A stretch of 47,436 nt of DNA, taken from a virus. Positions within the stretch are counted from its first letter, which is position 1, and every line of letters begins with the position of its first letter. The position numbers and the translations under genes are program-made. The notes below the pieces were generated by a model. That model had not been told where the DNA came from and did not search any database. It was given only the letters and a program-made list of their open reading frames with translations. This document shows, one piece after another, positions 30,922 through 38,771 of the stretch. The DNA is taken from IMG/VR virus record IMGVR_UViG_3300033994_002184, positions 1 to 47,436 of that record; one strand, 5' to 3'.

Positions 30922-31253
30922 AATATTTTGCTGTATTAGATGAAAACAATATTGTAATTAATGCACACGTTCTTGAAGAAGATATAGAATATGAAGTTCA
31001 AATAAATGAAATTCCATACTCAATGGATTCTTCCATAACAAATAATCCTGCTGCGATTGGATATAGGTATGATAAAGATCTGAATGCATTCATTCCACCA
31101 TGTCCTAATGACACTTATATCTTAAATACTCAAACTTTTGAATGGGAACCAGATCCTGAATTAGATTATGATCTGCATGGAGATGGAATCTTGCATAAGT
31201 ATGTCCCAGAGTTAAAAGGGTGGACACTATCAGAACCGTCACCCACCTCTTGA
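30918..31253 (+). CDS. conserved cyanophage protein, fibre-linked
   Basis: 111 residues starting MKYFAVLDENNIVINAHVLE. The pattern FAVLDENNIVIN, GYRYDKDLNAFIPPCPNDTY and a tail with LNTQTFEWEPDPELDYD recurs in T4-like cyanophages beside fibre genes, often as a free-standing small protein or as a fibre C-terminal piece. Function unknown. The last bases contain the start of the next promoter (TTGACA 31250-31255). Confidence 0.7.
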   Translation: MKYFAVLDENNIVINAHVLEEDIEYEVQINEIPYSMDSSITNNPAAIGYRYDKDLNAFIPPCPNDTYILNTQTFEWEPDPELDYDLHGDGILHKYVPELKGWTLSEPSPTS

Positions 31254-31278
31254 CACCAGGACTCAGAGACCATATAAT
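31250..31278 (+). promoter_or_regulatory. consensus sigma70 promoter TTGACA-N17-TATAAT
   Basis: Both hexamers are perfect and spaced by 17 bp (31250-31255 and 31273-31278), overlapping the end of the upstream structural gene. Expected start near 31285, reading into the 66-residue gene. Confidence 0.9.
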
Positions 31279-31303
31279 ATGGGGGTAATCAACGGAACAC
31301 CCC

Positions 31304-31504
31304 ATGAGCACTACACAAGAAACCGTCCAAGGTATTGTGATTGATGTCTGTACCCGCTCCTTTCTTCTTCTGAGTGATCAGGGAAGTGAGCGTATGGTAG
31401 AATGTGATACTGTTCAAGAGTTCATGAATGTACTTGAAGTCGTCACTGCAAATCTTGATCCTGATCAAATTGAATATGCAGACCTTGCGGTTTATGGCGA
31501 GTGA
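31304..31504 (+). CDS. small early protein, unknown
   Basis: 66 residues: MSTTQETVQGIVIDVCTRSF, then LLLSDQGSERMVECDTVQEF with a mostly strand-rich pattern and an acidic end. It follows a perfect consensus promoter, so it should be strongly transcribed early. GGAACACCCC before the ATG is a weak ribosome site. No family recognised. The next promoter lies over its 3' end. Confidence 0.65.
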   Translation: MSTTQETVQGIVIDVCTRSFLLLSDQGSERMVECDTVQEFMNVLEVVTANLDPDQIEYADLAVYGE

Positions 31505-31513
31505 TGCTATAAT
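31485..31513 (+). promoter_or_regulatory. early promoter TTGCGG-N17-TATAAT
   Basis: TTGCGG 31485-31490, TATAAT 31508-31513 with extended TGC. Shares its last T with the late box at 31513-31520. Confidence 0.65.
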
Positions 31514-31520
31514 ATAAATA
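31513..31520 (+). promoter_or_regulatory. perfect late promoter TATAAATA
   Basis: Eight of eight bases match the T4 late consensus, 15 bp before the ATG at 31536 and overlapping the early -10 by one base. Confidence 0.7.
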
Positions 31521-31535
31521 TCGACAAAGAAACGA

Positions 31536-31709
31536 ATGGAAGTTTTCACGGTGGAAGAATTTCAAGAGAGATTTGATGAACTGATGGAAAGAGTAGAAAA
31601 CGGCGAGCACTTGGGTATAATTAACGAGAATGGAAAGGCAGCAGTTATGTTGCCTGCTGATGATGACCTCATACGAATACACACTGAGTTAAACAACGAG
31701 GCATCTTGA
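31536..31709 (+). CDS. Phd/YefM-like antitoxin, orphan
   Basis: 57 residues. The sequence EVFTVEEFQERFDELMERVE and NGEHLGIINENGKAAVMLPA fits the compact N-terminal DNA-binding domain of Phd/YefM antitoxins (F-x-E-x-x-x-E-x-x-x-R-V-ENGE, then G-K-x-A-V-x-x-P). These repress their own promoter and neutralise a toxin with their C-terminal tail; here the tail is short (DDDLIRIHTELNNEAS). No toxin gene is found within the neighbouring 300 bases. The gene could act as an anti-toxin against a host system or only as a regulator. It has both an early and a late promoter. Its stop lies inside the -35 of the tRNA promoter. Confidence 0.75.
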   Translation: MEVFTVEEFQERFDELMERVENGEHLGIINENGKAAVMLPADDDLIRIHTELNNEAS

Positions 31710-31733
31710 CTAGCATTTCAGATCTGCTATAAT
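31706..31733 (+). promoter_or_regulatory. promoter of the tRNA cluster
   Basis: TTGACT (31706-31711), 16-bp spacer, TATAAT (31728-31733) with extended TGC. Start point about 31740, nine bases before the first tRNA-type gene. Confidence 0.75.
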
Positions 31734-31748
31734 TGATCTGAGTTTTAT

Positions 31749-31836
31749 GGTCGTCAGAACAGGTGTTCAGAGGGATCTTATAAGTCCTTTGCCCCAGATT
31801 AGGGCCTTTGGCAGGGTTCGATACCCTGGGCGACTA
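31749..31836 (+). tRNA. atypical tRNA-like gene, anticodon loop CTTATAA
   Basis: Acceptor GGTCGTC (31749-31755) pairs with GGCGACT (31829-31835), discriminator A31836. T arm CAGGG/CCCTG with loop TTCGATA (31812-31828). Anticodon arm GGGAT/GTCCT around CTTATAA (31772-31788), reading UAU if the loop is standard. Two features are odd: the D arm is only GAAC-AGGT-GTTC with a four-base loop and position 8 is A, not T; and a 23-nt variable region (31789-31811) with GCCC/GGGC resembles a class II arm, which does not suit an Ile (UAU) tRNA. It may be a degenerate, specialised or recombined tRNA. No CCA is encoded. Confidence 0.55.
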
Positions 31837-31863
31837 TTACTATTCGTTATTTGCGAATAGTGA
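31837..31863 (+). other. hairpin between the first two tRNA-type genes
   Basis: ACTATTCG (31839-31846) pairs perfectly with CGAATAGT (31854-31861), loop TTATTTG, extended by T-G and T-A pairs. No T run follows, so it is probably an RNA-processing or spacer hairpin rather than a terminator. Confidence 0.6.
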
Positions 31864-31865
31864 AT

Positions 31866-31936
31866 GGGCGGGTACTTTAATGGTAAAAGAGGCTCCTTAT
31901 AAGGGCTCAATCTGGGTTCAATTCCCGGTCCGCCTA
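31866..31936 (+). tRNA. tRNA-Ile, anticodon UAU (decodes AUA)
   Basis: All arms are regular: acceptor GGGCGGG/TCCGCCT (two G-U pairs), T8 A9, D arm CTTT/AAAG with AATGGTA, anticodon arm GGCTC/GGGCT around CTTATAA, variable loop CAAT, T arm CTGGG/CCCGG with TTCAATT, discriminator A. The anticodon at 34-36 is UAU. Bacteria usually read AUA with a lysidine-modified CAU tRNA, so a UAU tRNA would let the AT-rich phage read AUA directly. CCA is not encoded. Confidence 0.85.
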
Positions 31937-31965
31937 TTGACCATTAATACTCTATGAGTTATAAT
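31937..31965 (+). promoter_or_regulatory. promoter of tRNA-Leu TTGACC-N17-TATAAT
   Basis: TTGACC 31937-31942 directly follows the tRNA-Ile discriminator; TATAAT 31960-31965; start near 31972, nine bases before the mature 5' end. Confidence 0.85.
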
Positions 31966-31980
31966 GGTCTTATACATCAT

Positions 31981-32261
31981 GGGAGCGTGGTGGAATCGGT
32001 AGACACAACGGACTTATGTAAAATTGAGCCTCATTTGGGAAACCTTATGAGTGACACTCCTCAAATTCGGTGAAACCTGTAAAATGGCAATACCGAGCCA
32101 AGCATCGCAAGATGAAGGTGTAGAGACTAGACGGGGAGCACCTAAACTGAAAGGTATGGTGAAGGTATAGTCCAGACCACAAACCGTAAGGGCAAGGAAA
32201 CTTGTAGTGGTAAGAAAATCCGTCGGCTTCGGCTATGCGAGTTCAAGTCTCGCCGCTCCTA
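31981..32261 (+). tRNA. tRNA-Leu (UAA) interrupted by a group I intron
   Basis: Exon 1 is 31981-32015 and exon 2 is 32215-32261. Joined, they give acceptor GGGAGCG/CGCTCCT, T8, D arm GTG/CAC with the Leu-type GGAATCGGTAGA, anticodon stem ACGGA/TCCGT around CTTAAAA (anticodon UAA), a class II variable arm GGC-TTCG-GCT, T arm GCGAG/CTCGC with TTCAAGT, discriminator A. The intron is placed after U34, the exact position used in cyanobacterial tRNA-Leu(UAA) genes. The mature RNA is 82 nt before CCA addition, which must be done by the host. It has its own promoter. Confidence 0.93.
32016..32214 (+). ncRNA. group I intron (cyanobacterial tRNA-Leu type)
   Basis: 199 nt. The 5' splice site shows the conserved U-G pair: exon CTT (32013-32015) pairs with GAG (32026-32028). 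Conserved core blocks can be aligned by eye with the Anabaena intron: ATTGAGCC at the start, CGGTGAAACC (32068-32077) with GGCAATACCGAGCCAAGC (32087-32104), GGTGTAGAGACTAGACGGG (32117-32135) and TATAGTCCAGACC (32166-32178). The P7 arms GACTA/TAGTC (32126-32130 with 32168-32172) hold the guanosine site. It ends with the terminal G 32214. No reading frame for a homing enzyme is inside. Confidence 0.9.
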
Positions 32262-32266
32262 CTAAA

Positions 32267-32274
32267 AATAAATA
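32267..32274 (+). promoter_or_regulatory. late promoter AATAAATA
   Basis: Six bases after the tRNA-Leu end and 21 bp before the ATG at 32296; begins the late fibre block. Confidence 0.5.
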
Positions 32275-32295
32275 TAAGATATTGACATAACCTCA

Positions 32296-32598
32296 ATGTC
32301 TTACAAAATCACCCAAGCATACTGCTGGTATCTTAACGGTAGTATGATTGTGAAAATGTATTTTATCAATCACATTCCTTTTACATTTGATGAACTTCCA
32401 GACGGACACTTATACGACCAAGACCTTTGTAGAAAAGCAGATAAGAATCGAACATTTGAACCAGAAGACTTATACAGAAGTTCTTTCTATCTTATCGATG
32501 AGGAATGCCACCCTATGTTATTTCCAGTGGATTTAGAAAATCCAGAGGATATGCCAGACGATATGATTGAATACGACGAGGAGGATTTGACTTCATAA
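32296..32598 (+). CDS. conserved cyanophage protein, unknown
   Basis: 100 residues beginning MSYKITQAYCWYLNGSMIVK. The first half is aromatic and strand-like (YFINHIPFTFDELPDGHLYD), the second very acidic (DLENPEDMPDDMIEYDEEDL). No family recognised. It is the first gene after the tRNA cluster, with a late promoter in front and its stop codon inside the late box of the giant fibre gene. Confidence 0.65.
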   Translation: MSYKITQAYCWYLNGSMIVKMYFINHIPFTFDELPDGHLYDQDLCRKADKNRTFEPEDLYRSSFYLIDEECHPMLFPVDLENPEDMPDDMIEYDEEDLTS

Positions 32599-32601
32599 AT
32601 A
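32594..32601 (+). promoter_or_regulatory. late promoter CATAAATA sharing a stop codon
   Basis: Contains TAA 32596-32598; 33 bp before the ATG at 32635. Confidence 0.55.
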
Positions 32602-32634
32602 AAAGATAGCAATATCTTAAGAAGTCATAATCCG

Positions 32635-35600
32635 ATGCCTCTGAATAAGTTAAGCAACTTCATCAAGAACACTGATGGGCGTACACTATATGTCAACCCC
32701 AACGATTTAGACGCTACAGATTCGATTACTAATACTGGCAATTCTCTTGCACAACCTTTTAAAACGATTCAGAGAGCACTTTTAGAAGCAGCAAGATTCT
32801 CTTTTGTAAATGGGAAAAGTAATGATTTAGTAGAAAAAACAACAATTTTAGTTTGGCCAGGTGAACACCTAATTGATAATAGACCTGGATTTGCCATCTA
32901 TGATAACGGTGGTACAGCATACGCCGTTCCTCCAACAGGTGGTACAGGAACTCCAGCACTTTCAACATTATCTTTAGAATTAGATTCTAATTTTGATCTA
33001 ACACAAGAAGATAATATTCTCTACAAGTTTAACAGTGTTAATGGTGGTGTTGTAGTACCAAGAGGCACTTCGATTGTTGGTTTAGACTTAAGAAAAACAA
33101 AAGTCAGACCAAAGTATGTTCCAAATCCAACAGATCCTCTAATAAGAAAGTCTGCAATTTTTAGAGTCACTGGAGCATGTTACTTCTGGCAGTTTTCATT
33201 CTTTGATGCTGATGAGTCTGGTTTAGTTTATACTCATCCATCACTGTTTACAAGTAACTATCAATCAACACCAAGATTTTCACACCATAAACTCACTTGT
33301 TTTGAGTACGCGGATGGTGTCAATGAGGTCGGCACTTATGGTCTGACTGACCTTGATATGTATTATAGCAAACTCTCAAATGCTTTTAATTCATATCGTC
33401 CAATTCCAGCAGATGCAAAGTTTCCTGCAAGTGATGAAGACTTTGCAAAAATGGCACCCGAATGGGAAATTGTTGGTGCATTTGCCTCAGACCCAATTGA
33501 TATTCAAGAAGTTATTTCTGGAAATGGCACAACTGCAAGCACTTTAGTTACAGTTACAACAACAGAAGATCATAATTTAAGTACAGGAACTCCGATTAAA
33601 ATCAAAGGGGTTAGTGTATCAACATATAATGTTTCAACAAAAGTACAAAATGTTCTGAGTGCAACTCAGTTTACATACTTACTTGAATCTTTCCCAATCA
33701 CAATGGATCCAACTCCAATAGTGACTGGAGCGACTGTAACCGTAGAGACTGATACTGTTTCAGGTGCATCTCCTTATATCTTTAACTGTTCATTGAGATC
33801 AGTGTGGGGTATGAATGGAATGCACGCTGATGGTAGCAAAGCATCAGGTTTCCGTTCAATGGTTGTTGCACAGTTTACCGCTGTGTCACTACAAAAAGAT
33901 GACCGTGCGTTTGTAAAATACGATCCTGTAACAAGAACTTATAACGGTGTAAATTATACTACAGTTTATGGTGGAGATCTACCAACAGGGGCATCACAAA
34001 CTGACACTACAAAAGTTTATCACCTAGATCCTGATGCAATTTATAGACAAGGGTGGGAAACAAGTCATATTAAGGCTTCCAATGATTCCTTCATTCAAAT
34101 AGTATCAGTCTTTGCAATTGGATTTAATAAGCATTTTGATATTGAATCTGGTGGTGATGCTTCAATTACCAACTCAAACTCAAACTTTGGTCAAATATCA
34201 CTTAATTCTGACGGATTCAAAGCAGAGGCATTTGATAAGGACAACAATGCTTTCATTACTTCTATTATTCCTCCAAGAGATATTGACACAACCACAGAAG
34301 AAGATATTGAATGGTTATCAATTGATGTTGGTTTAACAACTTCGGTTGGCGTTTCAACTCATTTGTATCTTTATGGGTTAAATGCTCAAGATAGTTTACC
34401 AGTTAGTGTCACTCAAGGTTATCGAATTGGCGCTCGTCAAGGGGATAAATTATATCTTTCAATTAACAACACCGAATATTCTGCAAATATTTACATGCAG
34501 GATGGTTTGACGAGTTCCTACAAAGTTTATGATGTATCTAATGTTTCTTCATCAACTCTTACTATTGGTACACATACACTCCAAACTGGTGAAAAGATTA
34601 TCATCAACAGCGAAAGCGGAGATTTGCCAGAAAATGTAACTCCACACATTGTTTACTATGCAATTCATGTTAATTCTACTCAAATTAAGTTAGCGACTTC
34701 ATTTACTAGTGCTCTTAATAATGAGGCACTGACAATTTATGAAGGAACTCAACTTAAAGTTTATAGTAGAGTTTCTGATAAAACATCTGGTGATATTGGA
34801 TCTCCAATTCAATTTGATACTACTGCAAATAATTGGTATATTACAGTTAATGCTGCAAACCAAATTTATAATCAAATCAACACTCTTGGAGTTGCAGGAC
34901 TGAGTGAAACAACAGATCTTACTTATGTTAAGAGAATTGTTGATGATAGAAGTTTGGATGAAAAAATTTATAAAGTAAGAGTTGTAATTCCAAAAGAATT
35001 ATCTGCAGCCAAAGATCCAGAAGATGGATTCATTCTTCAAGAATCCAGCACAACTGGCGCAAGAGAAGATGACTTTACCAGAACAAATATTACAACTGCT
35101 GACTTTGAGTACAATAAAAATCCAAGATTTATTACTACTTGCACTTTAGCTTCCACAACTGTAACAGTTTTAACATCACTTCCCCATGGACTAAATGTTG
35201 GAGATTTAGTCATTATTCGGAATGTAACTGACAGTAGTAATCCAAGTGGTTTATATGATCGTGGATATAATGGTAAGTTTGCTGTTGCATCAATTGTAAA
35301 TGATATGTCATTTACACATTCAGTAATTGATGTAAATGGAAAAACACATACACCAGGATCAACAAGTACAAACGATATTGACTCTAGAACCACAGCAAGT
35401 CAAATTAGAGATTTGCCAAGATTTGAGAGAAATGATTGGCAATCAAATCTCTACATTTATCGCAATGAAATCATTTCTTCATATGTAGAAGGATCTCAAG
35501 ATGGAATTTATCATCTTTATGTTCTAAATGCAAATAATAAAATTACAGAAGAGTTTACAAATCTTGAATATTCACAAAGTCCTGTAGATCTTTATCCACA

Positions 35601-38600
35601 ATTAGATAGAGATAATGTTGAAGCAAATCCACAATCTGCAAAAACATTTGCTCTTCGTTCTCCAATTGGTGATACAAATACAAGTGATCTCAAGAAAAGT
35701 ATTACTAGAGAAAGTGTAGATAAACTTTCTAATATTTTAGGTGTTGGAAAATCAATTACTTCAGTTTCTTCAACGGCATCTAGTGCAACTCTTACATTTG
35801 GAAGAAGACATGGACTTGGCAGTATTGTCACTGGAACCTTATATACTCCGAATGCAAATTATAATCCAGGAACATATTATGATGTAAAACTTTTAAATAC
35901 GGATCCAAATCCTTCAGTTGGAACTTGGAAAGGAGCAACTGCAAAAGTAGTTGTAGAACCTGGAGGTGATGTAGGTTCTGTATCAATCATATCTGGTGGA
36001 TCTGGATATACAGATGGTGAAGTTCTTTATTTGGATTCTTCAAGAGTTGGTAGTGGTGTTAATGCAACATATACAATTGAGACATCAGGAATTTCCACAA
36101 ACATTGGTGATGTAGTTCAAGTTACTGGTTTAAGCACTGCAACTGATGGATACTATAGAATTAGTGCAATTAATTCTCAAACACAAATTTCAGTTGCTAA
36201 GACTGCTGGAGATCCTACTCCAATTCCAGGACAATATGCACTTGTAGTTGGATCATCATCTAGAATTACTAATAGTCCATATGATTCTGTAACAGGAATT
36301 ACTACTTTTACGACAGCAGTTCCTCATGGATTATTGAAAGGTAATAAGTTTAGAGTTATTGACTCTACAAATAATAATCTTGGAGATTATGTTGTTAAGG
36401 AAAAAGTAGGTGTTACTACATTTACTGCAATCACTAATAAGTCTTTAAGTGTTACAAATGGATTTATTCTCAAGCATGGATATTCTGCTAATGAAGCAAT
36501 TTCCGATGCAAGAGAAGAAAACTTTGGAACTCGTCAAGTTTCATTCTATGATAGTGAAATCATACGACTTTCAACAGCAATCACGGATGACTCTTCTGCA
36601 AACACTTTAGTAATTTCGTCAATTAATTCTGGTATTGGCACTGCCTCAAGATTCCCATTAGGATCTTATATTCAGATTGATAATGAAATTATGAGAATCA
36701 CAACATCGAATAATGATTCTCAATTTACAGTTATTCGTGGTGTTCTTGGAACTCGTAAAGAATCTCATGATGCAGGATCCCTAATTCGTAGGATCAATCC
36801 AATTGCAGTTGAATTCCGCAGACCATCAATTCTTCGTGCTTCTGGACATACTTTTGAATATCTTGGATATGGCCCTGGAAATTATTCAACAGGTCTACCA
36901 CAAGTTCAAGTTAAATCTCTTACTGAAAGAGAAGATTTCTTAGTTCAGTCTCAAGAAAGATCAGGTGGTACTGTTGTTTACACCGGAATGAACAATAGCG
37001 GTGATTTCTTCAGTGGAAATACAAAAACCTCATCAGCATCTGGAGAAGTAGTTTCTTATGATATTCCAACACCAACAGTAACTGGTGAAGACCCTTCCAA
37101 GTCAAGTGTTGTTTATGATGAGGTAACTGTAAAAGAAAGACTTCTTGTTGAAGGTGGAGATTCTGGTACTGTTCTTTCACAATTTGATGGTCCGGTTACA
37201 TTTAACAGACAAATCAGAAGCAAAGACACTTCTACTTTTAGTGGACAAGTTAGAATTACAAATACAACTTCATCAGATTCTACAGGAAAAGGTGCTCTAA
37301 CTGTTAAAGGTGGTGTTGGAGTTGGTGAAAACTTAAATGTTGGAGGAAACTCTACATTCACTGGAAGCGTATTAATTTCAAATATTCTTGATTCTACATC
37401 AACTTCAACTGGTGCATTAAGAGTTTTAGGTGGTGTTGGAGTTGCTAAAACTGTCACTTCTCTTGGTTTAACTGTAACTGGCAATGCAAGTATTGGAAGC
37501 ACACTTACTGTTTCTGGTGCTGAAGGTATCACTTCACCGAAGTTTAAGGCAACTGTACCTCAGTCTGCAACTTTAAATGGTGTACTTACTTACAAGATGC
37601 TTCGTGCAGATGGAGATCAAGACTTTATCACTTTCCGTGAAGTACAAAATGCTCTTGGATATATTCCTGCAGACTCTGCATCAATCACTGGAGATTTCCC
37701 ATTAGGTAATTCTGTAATTTGTGATAGTATTGAGTCTCAATTCAACGGAACAACTACAGATTTTACTCTTCGTATTGCAGGTACACCATTTATTCCTGCT
37801 GGAAGTTCTGCAAACTTAATTGTTTCTGTTGGTGGGGTCATTCAAAAACCAGGTGCAGATTTCATTATTGTAACCTCTAGTGGTGCAAATACAAGTACAA
37901 TTAGATTCACAACTCCTCCCGCAACTGGTGTTAATTGTTTTATTGTTGCTCTTGGTGGACAAGGATCTCTGATTTCCAATATTGATTGGAATAATAAGGG
38001 TGAAATTCTTGTTGCAACTGGAGATAACGCTGCAGCAAGATTACAAGTTGGTGAAAATGGATATGTATTAACTGCAGACAGTACTCAAGCAACTGGCGTT
38101 AAATGGGCACCAGGTAATCCTGTTGGATCTTTCTTCTATATGGCAGCATCTTCAGCAGATACCGCAACTGGAGGTAGCGCAACAATTGGCCCAACCACAT
38201 ATCATGCACCAGAAGGATACTTGATTTGTAATGGTGGAACTATTCCTACTAGCGGAACATTCCAAGGAGTAAACGCATCACTGTTACAATCTCTTCGCAG
38301 TTTCTTGGGAACAACTTACGGCGCTACAGGAACACTTCCAAATCTTGTTAACAACTTTGTTGGATATTCTGCAGTTCCTGGATCAACTGGAGGCGCTGCT
38401 ACAGTTACTTTAAGTGTAGATCAAATTCCTTCACATAATCATAATGGACTTACTGGTAATGGTGGAAGTCACAATCATACTGGCACTACTGATGCTGCTG
38501 GAGGTCATAACCATGATGTTAGTATATTTAATGATAGTGCTCCAACCACAACTACTCGTCAGAGATTGAGGAATGTATTAGGCAGTGTTACAGGAACTAC

Positions 38601-38754
38601 AACATTTACAACAGATGCTGAACCTAATCATACACATACATTTACAACAAGTACTGTTGGTGACCACCAACATGGTATTAGTGCTCAAGGTGGAGGTCAA
38701 GCACATGAAAACCTTCCACCATATGTTGGAATGCTTCCAGTGATTAAATACTAA
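32635..38754 (+). CDS. giant tail fibre with C-terminal tail-collar domain
   Basis: 2039 residues, the largest protein in the window. N-terminus: MPLNKLSNFIKNTDGRTLYV, then DATDSITNTGNSLAQPFKTI and VEKTTILVWPGEHLIDNRPG, a beta-helix (pectate-lyase-like) region to about 570 with GMNGMHADGSKASGFRSMVV. The middle has repeated strand modules (STLTIGTHTLQTGEKIIINS, ITTFTTAVPHGLLKGNKF), a GGSGYTDGEVLYLD module, and about 1530-1630 two modules of the type STGALRVLGGVGV plus NLNVGG shared with the 24677 gene. The C-terminus (about 1830-2039) is a phage tail-collar domain with many HxH pairs (HNHNG, HNHTG, NHTHTF, DHQHG) and the end QAHENLPPYVGMLPVIKY. It probably forms a long trimeric fibre or adhesin. 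Confidence 0.8.
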   Translation: MPLNKLSNFIKNTDGRTLYVNPNDLDATDSITNTGNSLAQPFKTIQRALLEAARFSFVNGKSNDLVEKTTILVWPGEHLIDNRPGFAIYDNGGTAYAVPPTGGTGTPALSTLSLELDSNFDLTQEDNILYKFNSVNGGVVVPRGTSIVGLDLRKTKVRPKYVPNPTDPLIRKSAIFRVTGACYFWQFSFFDADESGLVYTHPSLFTSNYQSTPRFSHHKLTCFEYADGVNEVGTYGLTDLDMYYSKLSNAFNSYRPIPADAKFPASDEDFAKMAPEWEIVGAFASDPIDIQEVISGNGTTASTLVTVTTTEDHNLSTGTPIKIKGVSVSTYNVSTKVQNVLSATQFTYLLESFPITMDPTPIVTGATVTVETDTVSGASPYIFNCSLRSVWGMNGMHADGSKASGFRSMVVAQFTAVSLQKDDRAFVKYDPVTRTYNGVNYTTVYGGDLPTGASQTDTTKVYHLDPDAIYRQGWETSHIKASNDSFIQIVSVFAIGFNKHFDIESGGDASITNSNSNFGQISLNSDGFKAEAFDKDNNAFITSIIPPRDIDTTTEEDIEWLSIDVGLTTSVGVSTHLYLYGLNAQDSLPVSVTQGYRIGARQGDKLYLSINNTEYSANIYMQDGLTSSYKVYDVSNVSSSTLTIGTHTLQTGEKIIINSESGDLPENVTPHIVYYAIHVNSTQIKLATSFTSALNNEALTIYEGTQLKVYSRVSDKTSGDIGSPIQFDTTANNWYITVNAANQIYNQINTLGVAGLSETTDLTYVKRIVDDRSLDEKIYKVRVVIPKELSAAKDPEDGFILQESSTTGAREDDFTRTNITTADFEYNKNPRFITTCTLASTTVTVLTSLPHGLNVGDLVIIRNVTDSSNPSGLYDRGYNGKFAVASIVNDMSFTHSVIDVNGKTHTPGSTSTNDIDSRTTASQIRDLPRFERNDWQSNLYIYRNEIISSYVEGSQDGIYHLYVLNANNKITEEFTNLEYSQSPVDLYPQLDRDNVEANPQSAKTFALRSPIGDTNTSDLKKSITRESVDKLSNILGVGKSITSVSSTASSATLTFGRRHGLGSIVTGTLYTPNANYNPGTYYDVKLLNTDPNPSVGTWKGATAKVVVEPGGDVGSVSIISGGSGYTDGEVLYLDSSRVGSGVNATYTIETSGISTNIGDVVQVTGLSTATDGYYRISAINSQTQISVAKTAGDPTPIPGQYALVVGSSSRITNSPYDSVTGITTFTTAVPHGLLKGNKFRVIDSTNNNLGDYVVKEKVGVTTFTAITNKSLSVTNGFILKHGYSANEAISDAREENFGTRQVSFYDSEIIRLSTAITDDSSANTLVISSINSGIGTASRFPLGSYIQIDNEIMRITTSNNDSQFTVIRGVLGTRKESHDAGSLIRRINPIAVEFRRPSILRASGHTFEYLGYGPGNYSTGLPQVQVKSLTEREDFLVQSQERSGGTVVYTGMNNSGDFFSGNTKTSSASGEVVSYDIPTPTVTGEDPSKSSVVYDEVTVKERLLVEGGDSGTVLSQFDGPVTFNRQIRSKDTSTFSGQVRITNTTSSDSTGKGALTVKGGVGVGENLNVGGNSTFTGSVLISNILDSTSTSTGALRVLGGVGVAKTVTSLGLTVTGNASIGSTLTVSGAEGITSPKFKATVPQSATLNGVLTYKMLRADGDQDFITFREVQNALGYIPADSASITGDFPLGNSVICDSIESQFNGTTTDFTLRIAGTPFIPAGSSANLIVSVGGVIQKPGADFIIVTSSGANTSTIRFTTPPATGVNCFIVALGGQGSLISNIDWNNKGEILVATGDNAAARLQVGENGYVLTADSTQATGVKWAPGNPVGSFFYMAASSADTATGGSATIGPTTYHAPEGYLICNGGTIPTSGTFQGVNASLLQSLRSFLGTTYGATGTLPNLVNNFVGYSAVPGSTGGAATVTLSVDQIPSHNHNGLTGNGGSHNHTGTTDAAGGHNHDVSIFNDSAPTTTTRQRLRNVLGSVTGTTTFTTDAEPNHTHTFTTSTVGDHQHGISAQGGGQAHENLPPYVGMLPVIKY
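38384..38437 (+). repeat. 54-bp direct repeat, copy 1 (collar domain)
   Basis: Identical over 54 bases to 38974-39027 and in the same reading context (TGGAATVTLSVDQIPSH). Flanking bases also match partly (CCTGGA before). Confidence 0.9.
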
Positions 38755-38771
38755 TATAAGGAGATAAAGAA

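Noticed and set aside
31536-31709. Search for a toxin gene next to the Phd-like antitoxin
   Set aside because: Upstream gene (66 residues) lacks Doc/RelE-like motifs, and downstream are tRNA genes; no toxin can be supported.
31749-31836. First tRNA-type gene considered as tRNA-Leu(UAA) or an ochre suppressor
   Set aside because: To read UAA or UUA the loop would need a U immediately before the triplet with a seven-base loop; the pairing only supports CTTATAA with UAU.
31839-31861. Hairpin ACTATTCG/CGAATAGT considered as a third glutamine riboswitch because riboswitch copy 2 has a similar stem
   Set aside because: None of the core motifs (CGTTCA, ACGGAAGTAGG, GGAACG) is present; it is only a spacer hairpin between tRNA genes.
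32016-32214. Homing endonuclease inside the group I intron
   Set aside because: The intron is 199 nt with no useful reading frame.
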